Shown piece by piece: positions 61,701 to 64,000 of a DNA stretch of 64,000 nt (its first letter is position 1; each line of letters begins with the position of its first letter). The stretch covers positions 1,736,001-1,800,000 of the forward strand of contig JAKZZE010000003.1 in NCBI GenBank assembly GCA_024220505.1, in the 5' to 3' direction. Source of the DNA: Rhizopus arrhizus. Its lineage: Eukaryota > Mucoromycota > Mucoromycetes > Mucorales > Rhizopodaceae. The notes under the pieces are model-generated. The model ran no database searches and was not told the DNA's origin. It worked only from the letters and a program-made list of their open reading frames with translations. Position numbers and translations under genes: made by a program.

Positions 61701-62573
61701 CTTCTCGACACGGATCCGATTGAGATGGCCAGACAGCTTAGTATTCTGGATTTCAAGCTCTATAGCAGCATTAGATCCATCGAATGTCTTGGAAAGGCTT
61801 GGTCAAGAGATGGCATTCACGGATCGATAGCTGTGAATATCAAGAAATCCATAAAATACTGTAATCGTTTGACCGCATGGGTAACAGAAAGCATCTTGTC
61901 TCATGAAGAGCCAAAAAAGAGAGCAACCATAATCAAACATTGGGTTCAAGTGGCAGATGTAAGCTCCTTTTTTTTGCTTTCTTTTATACTTTTATTCTAA
62001 CAAAATAGATATAGCATTGCCGAGTCTTAAACAACTTCAACACATGTATGGCTATTCTATCTGCATTTGATAATAGTTCAATTGGCCGCTTAAAGAAGAC
62101 TTGGATGGTAAATAAGGTCTTACTGCAAACTTGTTCTCACTTTTATAAAATAGATGTGTAATAGAAATACAACTCAGACACTTGCCTCCATTCGTAAATT
62201 GCTTGGCGCCAATCGTAACTTTGTAGAATACCGCGAAATCATTCACTCTGTCAACCCACCGTGTATTCCATTCTTGGGCATTTATCTGCAAGACTTGACT
62301 TTTATTGAAGACGGAAACCCAGACTTCCTTCGTAAATCAAACAACTTGATTAATTTTGCAAAACGACAAAAGGTCGCTGAAGTGATCCGTGAACTGAAAC
62401 AATTCCAATCCTTTGCTTACAATTTCCATACAATTCCTGAAATACAAGAATTTATCAAAGTTCAATTAGATCATGAGCATGATGTTGAACAATTATATGA
62501 AAGAAGTTTACAGTTAGAACCAAGAGTCACCGAACAACCTGTTAGTATTTATCTCTCTGGTAATGTAATGTAG
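58737..62573 (+). CDS. CDC25: Cdc25-type Ras guanine nucleotide exchange factor with SH3 and two WW domains
   Basis: Activates Ras by catalysing GDP release, upstream of cAMP and MAPK signalling. Exons are 58737-58885, 58943-59372, 59428-59544, 59609-61178, 61230-61395, 61460-61958, 62015-62107 and 62154-62573; 1147 residues. Domains in order: SH3 about 8-70 (ALYDY-like AIYSYYSEE, WWDGW, GWFPSNYVE); WW about 111-142 (LPDGWTIQMTEDGRSWYYYN); WW about 195-224 (DNWVERKTPQGRVYF ... TTWDY); acidic linker; long helical region; REM/RasGEF-N from about 740 (FIATFLLTYRSFCTSEEFV); catalytic CDC25 domain about 900-1140 (NNFNTCMAILSAFDNSSI; NPPCIPFLGIYLQDLTFIED). The exon 7 acceptor at 62014 is used because an earlier AG would give a stop. 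Budding-yeast Cdc25 has SH3 but no WW, so the pair of WW domains is a lineage feature. Confidence 0.92.
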
Positions 62574-62922
62574 CCTATCAACTCTCCCTTTTGTCAGTCC
62601 TTTTTTTTTGTATCTAAAAACCCTTGAAGTAATCAATTATATGCTGTAACTTATAAAATTTTGTCAACAAAGAATATATAAACACATACACATAAAAAAA
62701 TAAATAGCACTTGCCATAGCATTTTATAGTACATAATGTTGAGCTTTAAAAGGAGTGAACGCATAATATCCTTTTAGTTTCAGCGAACTAACTATGTCAT
62801 AGACCATATATAAATCGTTGTTTCAGTAATATGAAGCTTCCCTCTTTTTTTTTGATATTTTATTTTTTTCTTATTGAAAAAGGCTGCTTTCTCTTTTTTT
62901 TATTTTTTTTTCAAAGCAAAAA
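62574..62922. other. Intergenic region between Ras GEF and small gene
   Basis: AT-rich with T runs. Contains a possible 3' end signal near 62690-62705 and no gene. Confidence 0.5.
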
Positions 62923-63267
62923 ATGGATAGAAATAGCCAACAAGACAATTTTCATTATTTTACAAAGACCATCGACGATAAAAATCACTCTACAGAGGAT
63001 GAATGGATCAATATTATTCCAATTAATGCAGAATTACAGGAGCCAGCTTGGGAATCTGAACAAGATCAAGAAAGAGTAAATAAGATTACTACCATCATTT
63101 CGGATAGCTTGACAGCTAAAAGTAAATCGACAAACAATGCAGCTTTGTTAAAAAGCGACCTTTCTGAAAAGGAAATTATATCCTGCAAAGAACAAAATGC
63201 CACTGACAAACATTCTTTTGAAAAATCAAATATGCCCGGAGGATATCCAGTAAATGCAACAAAATAG
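62923..63267 (+). CDS. Hypothetical small hydrophilic protein
   Basis: Single ORF of 114 residues after a T-rich leader. It is not recognised. The sequence is polar and acidic in the first half (TEDEWINIIPINAELQEPAW, ESEQDQE), Lys/Ser/Asn-rich after, with no signal peptide, membrane helix or Cys. It is probably disordered. Amino acid use looks like protein rather than random AT-rich DNA. It lies between the Ras GEF gene and the convergent PUP2 gene (154 nt to the PUP2 stop). An intron could be missed at either end. Confidence 0.5.
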   Translation: MDRNSQQDNFHYFTKTIDDKNHSTEDEWINIIPINAELQEPAWESEQDQERVNKITTIISDSLTAKSKSTNNAALLKSDLSEKEIISCKEQNATDKHSFEKSNMPGGYPVNATK

Positions 63268-63420
63268 CTTAGAAATAACAGTGTAAATAACCGCTTATTT
63301 GCAGATCAATCTTTAGAAATCAATATTTCCTTTTGTGCGAGTTTGTGTTTGTGCTTTTTTATTCTGCAAAGAAAAAAAGGGAAAATGGTAACAGGGAGAT
63401 GAATAATAGAGATAATACGA
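63268..63420. other. Short convergent intergenic space
   Basis: 153 nt between the stop codons of the small gene and PUP2, with no feature seen. Confidence 0.6.
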
Positions 63421-64000
63421 TTACAATCTTTCAATCACAGTTTGCAATTCTTCTTCTGAATAAATTTTAAAGTTGCTTTCTGGTGTAATGGCTGCAATTT
63501 GAACATTGGTTTTGTTTAACTTTTCCTCCATCACTGACTTCAATACACTCAATGCAAGTGTCTCTGCTTCCTTCAATGTCATTGATTTGTGATATTCTTT
63601 TTGAAGCTCTGTTTGGGCACCTTCAGATCCAGATCCAATAGCCTTTGCTTGATACTTCATAAATGTGCCTGAAGGATCAGCATGGAAACTAATCAAAGTA
63701 TTGCGTTACTAATACTATTCATCATCTTTAAAGCAACTTACAGTTGTGGTCCATTTTCATCAACACCAGCAATAAGCAATGCAACACCAAAAGGGCGACT
63801 CTGTTTAAAATAATGAATTAAGTGTGCTCTTCTGGAAATTTATCTTTCTTACCATAATTGATTCTTCACCTTCAGCACCTTCACCAAATCGCAATGCTAA
63901 ATCACAAACACTCTGAGTTACACTTTCAACCTTTAACTTTTCTTCATATGTGAATCGATGGTTCTATATGATAACGATATTAAAGTTTCATGCTTTTTCC
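63421..64000 (-). CDS. PUP2: 20S proteasome subunit alpha-5 (3' part, runs off the window)
   Basis: Structural alpha-ring subunit of the 20S proteasome. Exons seen on the minus strand are 63963-63853, 63800-63742 and 63688-63421, with an intron from 63964 upward leading to exons outside the window. The translated part begins [19 protein letters not shown], continues [20 protein letters not shown] and [20 protein letters not shown], and ends [11 protein letters not shown]. It matches the alpha-5 (PSMA5/Pup2) subunit closely across its last 145 or so residues. The N-terminal alpha-signature is outside the window. Confidence 0.93.

Noticed and set aside
1..64000. CRISPR arrays, rRNA genes, bacterial-type operons or viral genes
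   Set aside because: None seen. Tandem repeats are homopolymers, dinucleotide and octamer microsatellites, and the one 60 nt coding duplication.

Overview
The window looks like nuclear DNA of a fungus, most probably a Mucoromycota (Mucorales-type) species. The reasons are AT-rich sequence, intron-bearing genes with short GT-AG introns (mostly 47-70 nt, several with a CTAAC or CTGAC branch point), fungal housekeeping proteins, and degraded transposons of kinds I associate with Mucor/Rhizopus relatives. The species assignment is inference. All gene models below were spliced by hand; frame closes at every junction I give.

Layout. 1-9515 is a giant palindrome: two near-identical 4.5 kb inverted arms around a 445 nt spacer, each carrying the same Sec7-PH Arf-GEF gene. 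10996-15008 holds a C2HC zinc-finger protein convergent with the spliceosomal helicase PRP28, with stop codons 8 nt apart. 16609-18079 is an Ish1/Msc1-like gene with a homopolymer frameshift. 18399-20800 is a patch of poly-A, a stop-broken member of a repeated gene family, a beheaded secreted-protein gene and an IS630/Tc1-type transposase relic. 21289-28107 holds an RCH1-like membrane transporter, a SOK1/TCP11 protein and a coiled-coil protein with a dynein-adaptor-type CC1 box and a C-terminal membrane anchor. 28108-32560 is almost gene-free. 32561-33650 is sphingolipid fatty-acid 2-hydroxylase SCS7.

35005-54006 is a 19 kb segment: two SAC3 (TREX-2 mRNA-export) paralogues in direct orientation, separated by 10 kb of transposon wreckage (LINE ORF1-like and RT fragments, a Tc1-like relic, and a complete-ended Tc1 element nested in the LINE). 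The two SAC3 copies are nearly identical, introns included, except for sharply bounded diverged patches, which suggests gene conversion. 54676-56510 is a decayed TnpB/Fanzor-like gene. 58737-62573 is a Cdc25-type Ras GEF (SH3, two WW, REM, catalytic domain), followed by a small unknown gene and the 3' part of proteasome subunit alpha-5 (PUP2), which runs off the window.

Functionally the intact genes are unlinked housekeeping and signalling genes: Arf and Ras GTPase activation, PKA-pathway-type SOK1, splicing, mRNA export, sphingolipid hydroxylation, calcium homeostasis and proteasome. There is no operon-like logic. The interest lies in the genome architecture (palindrome, converted duplicates, nested transposons, OMEGA-type nuclease relic) and in the CC1-box protein.
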